The notes below the pieces were generated by a model. It worked only from the letters and a program-made list of their open reading frames with translations, did no database searches and had not been told where the DNA came from. From Gari tellinella (Eukaryota > Mollusca > Bivalvia > Cardiida > Psammobiidae), in the NCBI GenBank assembly GCA_922989275.2, contig OV277867.1, positions 37,316,070 to 37,380,069 on the forward strand: 64,000 nt of DNA. Reading direction: 5' to 3'. The translations under genes and the position numbers were made by a program. This document shows positions 1 to 10,159 of the stretch, piece by piece; positions within the stretch are counted from its first letter, which is position 1; the number at the start of each line of letters is the position of its first letter.

Positions 1-1632
1 ACGATAGTCCATGATTGGCCTTTAATACGGTATTAAACTTTATTCAGGAAATACTATGCGACAAACTCTTATATAGTTCCTTTGGTTCGATACTAAGTCC
101 TCTACTTAGGGGTAATCCGTCTTGGGAGAATTCCATAATTCTTCAATTTACGGTCGCTATCACGTCCTCAAACTGACCTCGAATTCTTCAATTTGCTTAC
201 TTCACACTTACCGCATTTCAAAGTTCAAAGTTGGTTCAGCAACGTTTTAACTCTAAAGTACAGGTGTGTTACACATCAACGAGTCGAAATAATTGAAAGT
301 AGTCGTAGAATAACGTATATTTCTACATAAGTATATTTGAGGTATCACGGCGTGACTGTTTCCCTTACTTTGAAAGCCATCACTATTGAAAAAAGAGTGT
401 GTTCACAAAAAGTAGAGAGCCGAGATAACTGTCGTTAATAGCTTTGACCTTGCCTGGAGACATAATGCGAATTCCTATGTGGAGCAGACAAACGCAATCT
501 TCCTCTAGTACGTAAGTGGACATCAATCACATCTTAAGTGGACGGACAAAATGAAGTTTCTCCATAAACAAACATAATTTTGAACAGACCGTACTCAATC
601 ATGGTTTATTGTCTCCTAGGGTATTACCTCTCTAGATAGAAGATTGACCATAAATGAGTTTCTGATAATGGATGAACTGGGCGACTTATGTTATTTTATA
701 TGAAAATGAGATACATAATTGACAGAGAAATGGGACTAAGTTTTGTATAAAAACAACGGTAGTGTCTTATACCATATGATTAATACTGCTTACAAACGAG
801 ATTTACATTCAAACGCAATTATAGGACTTATACGGGCTTCAAAATTCAATTAGATTCATAAAATAAATAGACATTCAGGTCATATTTGGAGAGAGAGAGG
901 GGAGCTATATAGTCTATTACAAAAACAGTAAGAGAAGATAGAGACAAATATGCAGAGAGAATCAGACATACACTTAGACAAGAAATGTACGCATTATTGT
1001 CTCATGCATATGCGCATGTTACTAGTGGTCTCTCAGTAAGAATACACAATAATGCTTAACTGTCAGAATCATACGCAAAAACAACAACCCACTGATCCTT
1101 AGGGACGCGTATACGCACCCTTCAAAAATCAATGTACCTGAGAACAGCCCTCTGCAAGAATATATAAATACAATTGTAAGTTATCTTTTTATTTTAACTT
1201 CATTGCAAATTGAAATTATAAATTTAAGAGTTCGGTGGGCCAGTGTATTACACAGATTTAGTGTGATTAAGTTGGAAAACAATAAGACTAAAGCCATTAT
1301 TTGTTCGTTTCCAAACCAAAAGTGATTTCAAAAAATTAAATCCTTACTTGTGAATTACAATCCGTTTTTATATATGCTTTTTGTATGAAGCCAAGGTTTC
1401 TGTCACTAAAATACCGCACACTCTAAATATCTTGTCCGGTTGTCTTTTTTAACTTTTGTTCTGTTCCTATCTGGTCCTATACAAGTTGTCCATTTGTGTG
1501 CACTAGACGCTATCTGCAACGTTTCTTTGGTAAATATCTTTAAACTGTACAAATAACTTCAAAAATCTAATAGGGCAACAATGCTGTATATACACAACGT
1601 AATTGAGAAATATCTTTAGGAGCATTATGCGA
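1..1632. other. AT-rich non-coding stretch
   Basis: I see no coding signal, RNA gene or clear transposon end here. There is a short GA-rich run near 889-960 and scattered poly-A/T runs. The longest open frames are short and have no family resemblance. Confidence 0.6.
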
Positions 1633-1634
1633 TA

Positions 1635-2576
1635 TACGAGGGTAGTTCAAAAAGTGTTGATACTGATCAGTAACGTCATTATTATTAGTGCAAAATGCAT
1701 GTGTGATATATAATTTTAAAGATCCATTCTTTGCTGACACGGTGATACCATGCACAATAAGATCGCATTACCCGATCAGCTCCAACATGAACCTAAATGA
1801 CCCCTCGTCGAGGACACTGGACCTTTTTTGTGTATATTTGAGTTAATTTTCTAAACACAATTTGATACTATAATTATTATTACGGCTTTATTATTTTGTA
1901 TAAATTTATGAAATTTTCTGTAAAATACAATAAGACAATTATGCAAACACTACACAGTTTTAAATGCTATAATTACATTAAATATCAAATATAGAGCTAA
2001 TTCTAAACACGTACTGAAAATATAATAAAAACTTGATCTCCTGTTGTGTATAAAAGTAGTTAGGAAAACTACACACTCTTTTTTATTACTAAACCAGGCT
2101 ATAATTGAAGCCATTTGAAAATGGTTTCACGTTTTACAATCAAAATATAGATATACTGATCGAGAACATTTCATAGCGTTCGAAAAAACATGTCCACTTT
2201 CGTCATTAGCAAAATAAGAAATGTTGATTTTGAAAAATGAGATTTTAGACAGTTAACCCTTTCAATAGAAATAAAATTTTATTTACATTAAAATTTAGAC
2301 ATAAACTGATATATTTCCAAATTAATCTGGAAAGTGTACTCTTTAAGAAGTTTTTACGTCAACAAGTAATGTCTGAAAAGTGCTATGGTCCAGTGTCCTC
2401 GAGTAGGGGTCATTTAGGTTCATGTTGTGACTCATCGAGTTGTGCGATCTTATCGTATATTATAACATCGTGTAGGCGAAGAATTTCTCTTTAAAATGAT
2501 ATATCACACATGCATTTTGCACTCATTAGATTGAAGTTATTGATCCAGTATCAAAACTATTTGAACACCCCTCGTA
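1635..2576. mobile_element. Mariner-like non-autonomous element with ~190 bp inverted repeats
   Basis: The left end reads TACGAGGGTAGTTCAAAAAG and the right end is its imperfect reverse complement. TA lies outside both ends (1633-1634 and 2577-2578), the target duplication typical of the Tc1/mariner superfamily. The inverted repeats are unusually long: 1635-1823 pairs with 2387-2576, including the motifs GCAAAATGCATGTGTGATAT, AACATGAACCTAAATGACCC and GAGGACACTGGACC. The 560 bp between the arms is AT-rich and has no transposase frame with a DDE/DDD signature, so the copy is non-autonomous. Mariner assignment rests on the TA duplication and general TIR style, not on protein. Confidence 0.75.
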
Positions 2577-2578
2577 TA

Positions 2579-3363
2579 GACTGTCTAAATCACTTGCGGA
2601 ATGCCATACATTTATAATGATTAAACAAAACTTTTATGTTCTTAAAATGCATGTCAACTACGATGTTTTGGTAAAACAAGTTCATAGTCACACTCGGTTA
2701 AAGTGGTCACATAAAACATGCCTAACACAGGCGGCTTATTTGTGGCTAGCAGTGTGTTCCAATGATATGATAACGTATTCTTTGGAACTTTATGTGATAC
2801 ATATGAACCTATTTCAAATCGGAGCTTTCATACCATGACGAGTCGTCAATTAGTTTAAGTAGTACAAACGTACTTATTCCTAAGTTTTGCCGTGGGCTTC
2901 GTATGAAAATCCAGCTTCCTCCGTATGTTTATAACTTATATTTGTGTCATGCAAAAGGTTACCCTCTATTGGAAAAATATTGATTCAATACTACTTATCA
3001 GATTTCCGGACCCCGCAGTAATATCGAAATTGTTTTTGTCTGTATTGTAGTATGATGGTCGAGTAGCAAATCGGTTTATGTCAAACGAACTAATCAAATA
3101 GAATGCCCGAAAGCATAATATTTATTTTGTTGAAAATGTTTTCACATATAAGAAAACATTTTACACTGCGAACATGTGTATTCGTCGCTATATTTGAATT
3201 TCGACACTAAACCAAAACATACCGGTATTGATATTTATACGCTTCCTTTACAAGATATGTAAACAGTTAGGACATGGTTAGGTGTTCAGTCATACACTAT
3301 GGCCAAGTTAACATAGCTTGTTAGATATCTATAAATGCTCTTTTTGTTATAGAATAATGGACC
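2579..3363. other. Non-coding stretch without recognised feature
   Basis: Ordinary AT-rich sequence. A 73-residue open frame near 2617-2838 shows no family motif and is probably chance. Confidence 0.5.
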
Positions 3364-3365
3364 TA

Positions 3366-3724
3366 CAGTGTCCCCCCCCCTACAACGACCCTCCCAACAA
3401 CGACTCCCTCCTGACAACGACACTTGCCGCTGTTCCCTTAACAAGACAACTCTGTCTAACGCTTTTACTGCTGTTATATCGTCTGCTTAAATTTGTCGTC
3501 TGCTGTTTTTCTCAAAGTTACATAATGGACATTTCGACATAAAATAAACTTAATGACGAGTGACAAATAGCTTGAATCCAGATCAGTCGCCGCATAACGC
3601 GGCGTCTGATCTGGATTCAAGCTGTTTGCAATCTATGTCAATTCCCTTCCCTTTAATTACTTCCTCCGAACAACCCACACACGTTTTGTCTCCAATTGGA
3701 TGTCGTTATAGAGAGTTAGCGCTG
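3366..3724 (+). mobile_element. MITE family A copy 1, with HP-1 hairpin
   Basis: Starts CAGTGTCCCCCCCC and ends with TAGCGCTG, flanked by TA on both sides (3364-3365, 3725-3726). The family has terminal repeats of the type CAGTGTTCCCTCCCTACAACG, a motif TTGTCGTCTGCTG near 3500, and the HP-1 hairpin in the middle (3564-3629). The hairpin arm reads AGCTTGAATCCAGATCAG and an inner GC-rich apex follows. CAGTG ends plus TA duplication fit a Tc1/mariner or pogo-type transposase in trans. No coding capacity. Confidence 0.8.
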
Positions 3725-3726
3725 TA

Positions 3727-4429
3727 GTTGCAAACTGTGGGTAAAACCGTTTAGAAGCTGACAAGATGAGAAATATGTATAACGTCTATTAGCATTTGTC
3801 ATCCGATTAACTGTAATACCTCTGTCGGTGCTATTCTATGACATTATAGAAACCTAAGCCATATAGCGGGTGTGCTGATATTGTCTACTGCCAGCGCACA
3901 TGTTCTCGATAATATTCCGAGCCAGATCCGTATATAGGTTGAACAACGAGTTAGCTTTCGTAAATAATACGATGAACGTACATCATCCATGCCTTTTTTG
4001 GCCCCACGATTGTTAGCTACGCATGCACTAGTTTACGGCACATGACATGATTTCAAATGTGTATAGCTGTTCGATAACCAACATTGTAGAGGTCGCGATG
4101 AACCCTGCATACAAGTAATCTTCTTCCACAAGTAGGTCGTAAAAAAGAACGATATGATCAGGCTTCTGGTTATGTTAACTGTTTGCAATAAGAACGAAAA
4201 TGGAGCCTTGATGCCTCACTTATCTTGGCCTTGAATAAAAGTACGGTATCATGTAGACCAATTTCAGTTTCAGAAAAAATTTGAATCAACTTTTCTTTTC
4301 TTTTTTCAAACAAACATCGGGATATTGATTTGTGACTATGTTTGTTAAACCTCTAAATATTCCAAAATTATGTGTCAAATGTCTTTGAGACGTATGCTAT
4401 CCAGATGTCGGATCACACCATGACATTGC
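3727..4429. other. Non-coding stretch without recognised feature
   Basis: No gene, terminal repeat or hairpin that I can recognise between the family A and family B copies. Confidence 0.5.
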
Positions 4430-4431
4430 TA

Positions 4432-4677
4432 CAGTGGAGAATCTGTTATTCTTTCCCGTTTAAACGCAAACGTACGCAAACGCAAAACACTAAAACGTAG
4501 AAAAGAACAACTTTTGGACAATTCTGATATTTCATGTTTATCTTGGTGGCAAACAGTTTGGAGCCTGATCAGACGCCGGGTTACCCGGCGTCTGATCTGG
4601 CTCTAAACTGTTTGCACTGCAAATAATAGTTTTAGAGTAAACGCGTTTATTGGGAAAGAATAACAGATTCTCCACTG
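4432..4677 (+). mobile_element. MITE family B copy 1, with HP-1 hairpin
   Basis: Perfect-looking terminal inverted repeat beginning CAGTGGAGAATCTGTTATTC, with TA outside both ends (4430-4431 and 4678-4679). Subterminal motifs are GTTTAAACGCAAACG on the left and AAACGCGTTTATTGGG on the right. The centre (4549-4615) is an HP-1 hairpin whose apex is GCCGGGTTACCCGGC rather than GCCGCGTTACGCGGC. No coding capacity. Confidence 0.85.
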
Positions 4678-4737
4678 TAATCAGGGCTGCTATTTCTCCG
4701 GGTTTTTCCGAAATCGTCGGATCTTTATCCTAGCAGA

Positions 4738-5070
4738 TGGTAGCGTCAAGTAGCTTGAAAGTCAAGCTGAATGCGCCTTAACCCTTTACCCAATAACCGT
4801 TTTATAATATTAAAGACAGGTTATCACTTAAAGCAGGTTGAAAGTAAAAGAAGAATGTGCCTTAAGGCACATTTTGCTTTACTTTCAACCTGCTTTAAAC
4901 TACCATATGTTAGGCTATATAAAACTATTTGTCATGGTAATTGTTCATGAGGGTATAAACTGGAACTATTTTCGTCAGCGGAGGAATAAATTAAATACGC
5001 CAAAAGTCGCTTTTATGGGGCAAATGGTTAAGGCACATTCTGCTTAACTTTCTAACTGCTTTAAGTAATC
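4738..5070. mobile_element. MITE family C copy nested in the apex of another HP-2 hairpin
   Basis: The inner element runs 4778-5031, starts TTAACCCTTTACCCAATAA and ends with GGGGCAAATGGTTAA. It carries its own HP-2 hairpin at about 4828-4901, with arm TTAAAGCAGGTTGAAAGTAA. On the outside, 4748-4777 (GTAGCTTGAAAGTCAAGCTG, then AATGCGCC) and 5032-5068 (GGCACATTCTGC, then CTAACTGCTTTAAG) look like the two halves of a second HP-2 hairpin split at a central TTAA. The simplest reading is insertion of a C element into the TTAA at the apex of an older C hairpin. Confidence 0.7.
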
Positions 5071-5204
5071 GCGCTTGAACAATAGAAATTAGAAAAATCT
5101 GAGGATTGTTCATGATCGACTTATGACAGCCCTGCTAAAACTGGACACTCACTATTATCGCGTACAAGTGTATGTGTATTCATTTGCAATCTTGTCGTGA
5201 GGTG

Positions 5205-5393
5205 TTTACCCCTCCGACGCCATACTTTCGTTTGCTTCAATGTTGTTGTTTGCAATATTGTTTCAAAAGTAGATATAAGGCAGTATGACTGACAAAATTT
5301 CGAAACGAGTGTGAAACCAGTTTGAATCCTGATCAGAAGCTGCGTAAAGCTGGCAAACACTCAGTTTGGCATCATTAAAAGTGAAAGGGTTAA
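5205..5393 (-). mobile_element. MITE family D copy, half hairpin only
   Basis: Ends read TTTACCCCTCCGACGCC on the left and AGTGAAAGGGTTAA on the right. The body contains the family motif reading GCAGACAAC / GAAGCA on the minus strand. Only one arm of HP-1 remains (about 5321-5350, GTTTGAATCCTGATCAGAAG); the other arm is missing. TTAA at the right end fits a piggyBac-like target duplication. Confidence 0.6.
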
Positions 5394-5540
5394 CAGACAA
5401 ATATTACGATATTCTGTTGTCTTTTATAACGGATTACCACCCTTTGTCACCATAACTTCTGCATGAAAGGTCGTCTTATTTGAACTCAAGGTTGAATAAT
5501 TTCAAATATTTTACATTAGGAAATAGTGATATGAGTGTCA

Positions 5541-5608
5541 AACAGGTTGGATACTGATCTAATAGAGCCGTGTTACGCACCCTCCAATCAGGATTCAAAC
5601 TGTATGCA
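5541..5608. repeat. Degenerate HP-1 hairpin
   Basis: CAAACAGGTTGGATACTGAT on the left and AATCAGGATTCAAACTGTAT on the right pair imperfectly around a degraded apex. Family-specific ends are not clear, so this may be a remnant of a D-type element cut by the neighbouring C element. Confidence 0.5.
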
Positions 5609-5629
5609 CCTGTAAGAATAATGTTTTCA

Positions 5630-5869
5630 GTCATTACCCCATAAAAACGCCTTTTTACGCCTCTAACTTATTTCCTCCACAGAATTTTTTTTTTTTAATT
5701 TAATCTGTCATGAATATGTATCATAATAATGTTTTTCTACATTATAGCAGTTGCCAGCTTAAAGCAGGCTGAAAGAAAAACAGAATGCGCTCAAGGCGCA
5801 TTCTGCTTTACTTTCAACCTGCTTTGAGTGGTCAATTATCTTCAAAACTAGAACCAGGCTATGGGTTAA
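5630..5869 (+). mobile_element. MITE family C copy
   Basis: Left end is degraded (ATTACCCCATAAAAACGCC); the right end is GGCTATGGGTTAA with TTAA at 5866-5869. The central HP-2 hairpin (5757-5826) has arm CTTAAAGCAGGCTGAAAG and apex GCGCTCAAGGCGC. The motif TCTTCAAAACTAGAA follows the hairpin as in the other C copies. Confidence 0.7.
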
Positions 5870-6070
5870 TAAGTTAAGTCAATTTTAAGTATAAATAAAT
5901 GTATAAGTAGGGTACTTTAATAAGTCCTAATTGTGTATGTATAACAAGGTAAGCCGAACTTTACTGTAAATATGAGCACATATTAAATTCGGAATTTCTT
6001 AATTGTATTAAATTTGACCAGCTATAGTAAGTTATGGTGCAGAAATGCGTATTAAAAGCTTTGGAGCGAT

Positions 6071-6287
6071 TTTACAATTAGTCCGCCACCAAAAGTGACA
6101 TTTTTATGGTCAGGTTAATGTCACAAGAAATGGCAAGATTAATGTTACATTTAATGGCCAGGTTAATGTCACAAGAAATGACCAGTTTATTTCTACGAAT
6201 AAACCAAAACGACCTGCGGACAAATTGTAAAGTTTACCCTAACCATAGGTTCCTAACCCTAGATTTTGGTGGCGGACTAGTTGTAAA
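6071..6287. mobile_element. Small element with TTTACAATTAGTCCGCC ends
   Basis: Terminal inverted repeats TTTACAATTAGTCCGCCACC and its near-perfect complement GGCGGACTAGTTGTAAA bound 217 bp. Inside is a tandem duplication of about 48 bp containing CAGGTTAATGTCACAAGAAA (units at 6106 and 6154). An open frame crosses the tandem repeat but is repetitive and not gene-like. Superfamily unknown. Confidence 0.65.
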
Positions 6288-6790
6288 CCCTAGCCAAAGC
6301 TTTAACCCTGAAGGCAGACACAGGTCATGAAATCGGAAGTTAACAGGCGTAGCACGGAGCCATTTTATGTAACGCAGTAAAAGCAGAGCAGTCTAAAAGC
6401 TTTTCATAAAAAATCTTGCATTTCCCTCTCCTTCTTTAAACCCAAATGCGCTGACATCATCATGCACGGAAACGTCGTCCCTGTGGCTTAGTCTTGCGAA
6501 GACCGAATGCACCATTAGCCATCTGCATGCAATATATTGTGTAGGCAAGTTTGATATATGCGGCTTATTTAACACTGTTGTCAGCGGGTTCCCCCAGAAA
6601 TACTATTACGAAGTTCAATAGAAAAAAGCTAAATCTTGATCGGATTTAAAGTCAATCGGTGTCTCATTTACATCTCAATCAGTTGCAACAATTATCGTAC
6701 AATTGCACAAAAGTGTGCCTACTGTAAGAAAAAATAATACGTTCGCTTGAAAAAAAAACACTGGTCACAGTTGAGTGATCTTTAATACAT

Positions 6791-6960
6791 ACACATTACC
6801 AGTTGACAGTGCGATACAGAGTGATGTATTTAGCTCGAGACGTTTTTGGCGGAAATAGCCGATCTTGAGCGGCTTGGCGCGAGTCTGATCGGTTGTTTCC
6901 GCCAAAAACGTCGAGAGCTAAATGCAACACTTTGTAGCGCACTGCCAACTGGTAATGTGT
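6791..6960. mobile_element. Foldback palindrome (ACACATTACCAGTTG)
   Basis: An imperfect palindrome of 170 bp. ACACATTACCAGTTGACAGT at the left end pairs with the right end, and inner arms CGTTTTTGGCGGA / TCCGCCAAAAACG are perfect. The apex region is GC-rich (around 6862-6895). I see no clear target duplication and no coding potential. Confidence 0.7.
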
Positions 6961-7131
6961 TTATTATATGTCTTGACCACAAACCAGAAACAACTAAATA
7001 GTTGTTTAAATCATTTATATCCAAAATGTATTAGTTATTTGAAGCAGAACGGGAAGTTTTGTATGCCACAAAGAATAACGCGGCACTCGTACATGTACGT
7101 AAATGACGTCACGTTAAATCGAAAGCGAGTT

Positions 7132-7193
7132 CAGAGTAAAATACAAAGTGGCTGATACAAGGGGGCTGATACAGACTTTTGTATTTTACTCTG
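7132..7193. repeat. Short palindrome with internal direct repeat
   Basis: Arms CAGAGTAAAATACAAA and TTTGTATTTTACTCTG are perfect complements around a loop holding two copies of GGCTGATACA. Probably a small foldback. Confidence 0.55.
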
Positions 7194-7335
7194 CAGATAC
7201 ACGCGGAAACGCTCGATATCACACGAAGGCATTTAATAAATGTTGGTAACATTATAGCAGGATATACTTAATATAAACAAATACAAATGAAAGCGAGAAA
7301 CATAAAAACTATGTTTTCCGACTGTTTAAGGCATA

Positions 7336-7527
7336 GAGTCAAACTTCGATATTTCGATTTCGTTTTATACAACATACCCGGATTTCAAAGTTAAAACGTG
7401 GCTAAGCCACATTTTAACTTTGAAATATGGGTATGTTCTACCCAACCGAGCATGAAATAATGCAGTTCATATGTCGAACTATCGGATAGTTTGAGTTAAA
7501 CGCGTTCGAGATATCGAAGTTCGTCTG
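7336..7527. mobile_element. Pogo/Tigger-like MITE with central hairpin
   Basis: Outer ends GAGTCAAACTTCGATATTTC and the complement of GATATCGAAGTTCGTCTG are flanked by TA (7334-7335, 7528-7529). The centre is a strong hairpin (7371-7436) with arm CATACCCGGATTTCAAAGTT. The TIR style (AGTCAAACTTCGATAT) resembles pogo/Tigger ends. No coding capacity. Confidence 0.7.
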
Positions 7528-7657
7528 TAGTTACTCACTTCTAGACTCCAACTCGTTACGTGAAACCATAAGAGTTTACTATATGGTGCGTTTTTCATGT
7601 CGATCTGAACACAGCAATGGACTGTCTTTCAAAACAAGAAACGAAATAACCGAACTA

Positions 7658-8012
7658 CAGTGTTCCCTCCCTACAACGGCCCTCTGAACAACGATTTCCT
7701 CTTTGCAACGACGCTTGTCACAGTTTCTTTAACAGGACAATCGTTCTTACGCTTAAACTGCTTTACTATAGTCTGCTTAAAATTGTCGTCTGCTGTTTTT
7801 CTCAAAGTTACATATTTGACATTTTGACAGAACAAAATCGAATAACGACAGACAAACAGCTTGAATCCAGATCAGACGACGCGTGACGCGGCGTCTGATC
7901 TTGATTAAAGCTGTTTGCAAATGTAAACAAATTTCACTACCTATAACGAGACCCTCCGAACAACGCACACAATTTGTGTCGCCCATTGGGTGTCTTTGTA
8001 GAGAGGGAACGC
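7658..8012 (+). mobile_element. MITE family A copy 2, with HP-1 hairpin
   Basis: Starts CAGTGTTCCCTCCCTACAAC, ends GTAGAGAGGGAACGC, flanked by TA (7656-7657, 8013-8014). HP-1 lies at about 7855-7920 with apex GACGCGTGACGCGGCGTC. Same internal order as copy 1: TTGTCGTCTGCTG motif, then hairpin, then CACACAATTTGTGTC. Confidence 0.8.
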
Positions 8013-8014
8013 TA

Positions 8015-9213
8015 TTTTCACGAAATACCTACACTACCTGTTTCAAAGAATCAACTTGTGTTTACAATGGTTATATTCGGCGTATCATATTTTGTTTGAT
8101 TGGTGATCATTTTGGCTGTAATAATTCTAGAATTCCATGCAGAGAATTTATAGCCATCTGTTTTTATATCTGGCTCTGTAGATAACTAAGAGAATAGTAA
8201 TTAAACAAACCGGGACTTTAATAAACACGTTCTCACTGCATTGTCATAAGTCTTAAAAATAGCCATACAGTTTAACGTACGATGTTTTACAAATACATTG
8301 ACGTGGGCACCCTTTAGATATATTATGTTCTGATCATAATTGATAATCTTCTATAAATTCATGATATTTAGTAGTTTACGTTATCCGACAAAGGTCCAAC
8401 ATGACTTAATCAGTTCATCCCCTTTAGCATGGATATCATCTAAAACATTCGCAAACCTGAATTGTTCCTGTTAGTAATATTGGTTTTGTTAGTTTATTCT
8501 TTGCATGAAGATATGCTCTAATCGTGATTTATGCGCGTATGTATATGATACATTCTATCTTATTATGGTTTGGAACAGCTGTCTTTGACAAGACAGATAA
8601 TCCAATTAATAGCCGCATCCTATATTCATCCTATATACATCGAATTGATTTAAATACAGTTATGCTCCCCTACTCAGAATATAATTTCCTTTTCGGAGAG
8701 GGAGATACACAGCTGTCTATAACCGCATCAACTATACAATACTTTGCCTTATATACAAAACAAATCGTACAAAACATATAGTTAACACTGTTGTTATGAT
8801 CTACAAAATGTTTGTCTACACCACAAATTCCACAACTTAAGTGCATTGAATTTAACATTGAGAATACACAAAGTTTCAAGCTAGCATTGATATTGGCGTT
8901 AATTAAAACAAATTAAACATTAAAATGATACATTCAGTGCAGAAAATAGTTCCACCTTGTAAAATCATCAATATGAACCGTAACTATATCCTATCAAATG
9001 GTAGTTTAATCCAGCTTTCAGTAAAGAAATTGCGCATTCAGGAGCGCTGTGCTTTATTTTCAGCTATTTTTAAATGATTTTTACAACAAGAAACAGAGTA
9101 ATGGTTAATATCGTATTACTCTTGTTAGGAATAGTCCTAATACAGTTGCATTTTATAAAGCGTCGTCAACTTGATATGGTTAAACGATCGCTTAAACAAA
9201 GTGGTTCTGGGGC
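8015..9213. other. Non-coding stretch without recognised feature
   Basis: AT-rich sequence with short chance frames on both strands (for example near 8524-8879). No family motif, RNA gene or repeat end seen. Confidence 0.5.
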
Positions 9214-10159
9214 TTAAGGGTATTTCAATGTCATGACTTTAAGAAATTTTCAAAGTATATGAAAACACTTTATGGTGGTTTTGTATTGAAGAGCTATTTA
9301 AGATGAATGAAAAAATAGAAAAAGTGTACATTTTGGTGAACAACAGTTGGCTCCATGGCCATGTAAAATTTACCCCACCCTCAGCCTCTTATCTTGTCCT
9401 TTTCAAACAGCCCGTTTCAATAAAATCCATTTTAAATGAAAACACATATGATAATTTGGTTTTGTGTTATTTATTTCCTGTCTATGGTAGTATTTCTTCA
9501 TACACAAACTAATCTAAGAAAAAAAGGCACCAAATGTGAAATTTATAAAGCTCTAAATATCATCGATATGGTACTTTTTTGTAAATTTTGTAAGGGGAGA
9601 TAACTCTTTTTACTTTAATAACTCAAAATTTTCAACACTGACCTTTCAATTTCTTTTCATATTTTGAATTGTCTTAACATTGGCTTTCATTTGGTAGAAT
9701 ATAAGAAAAAGTTTAATACTAGAACTATTTCATTTTCAAACTTTTTTACTTTTTTTCATAAAATGAAAAATCTAATAAAATCATGCCCTATCAAAAGCAT
9801 ATTTGTGATATTCGAGGATCAATATTTTTCAAACCTAGTGCCTGCTTTGTCTAAATTTGGTTTCTATATGTGAAAATACCACCATAGACATGAAATAAAT
9901 AATGAAAACCCAAATTACCATGTTTGTTTTGTTTTGAAATAGATTTTACTGAAGCTTGTACTCTGAATGGGTAAAATTTGAGAGAAAAAGTCCAAATTTG
10001 GCATACCTTTTTCAAATCGCTGTAGCTCAAAAAAGGACACCACCATATATTTGTTTCTCCAATTTTTCATTCATCATACATAGCTCTTCCAAAATAACAA
10101 TGATAGAAAAAAAGTTTGATACTTTGAAAAAATCGCTTATGACATTGATACGCCCTTAA
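9214..10159. mobile_element. TTAA-GGG element, ~0.95 kb
   Basis: Left end TTAAGGGTATTTCAATGTCA and right end TGACATTGATACGCCCTTAA are inverted repeats with TTAA at the very ends (9214-9217, 10156-10159). The interior is AT-rich and shares the phrase AAATTTACCCCACCC with the element at 14.4 kb, in opposite orientation. No transposase frame. The TTAA ends suggest a piggyBac-type target, but the GGG start is not the classic piggyBac CCC, so the superfamily is open. Confidence 0.65.

Noticed and set aside
6106..6330. Met-rich 74-codon frame
   Set aside because: Produced by a 48 bp tandem duplication inside a small inverted-repeat element.
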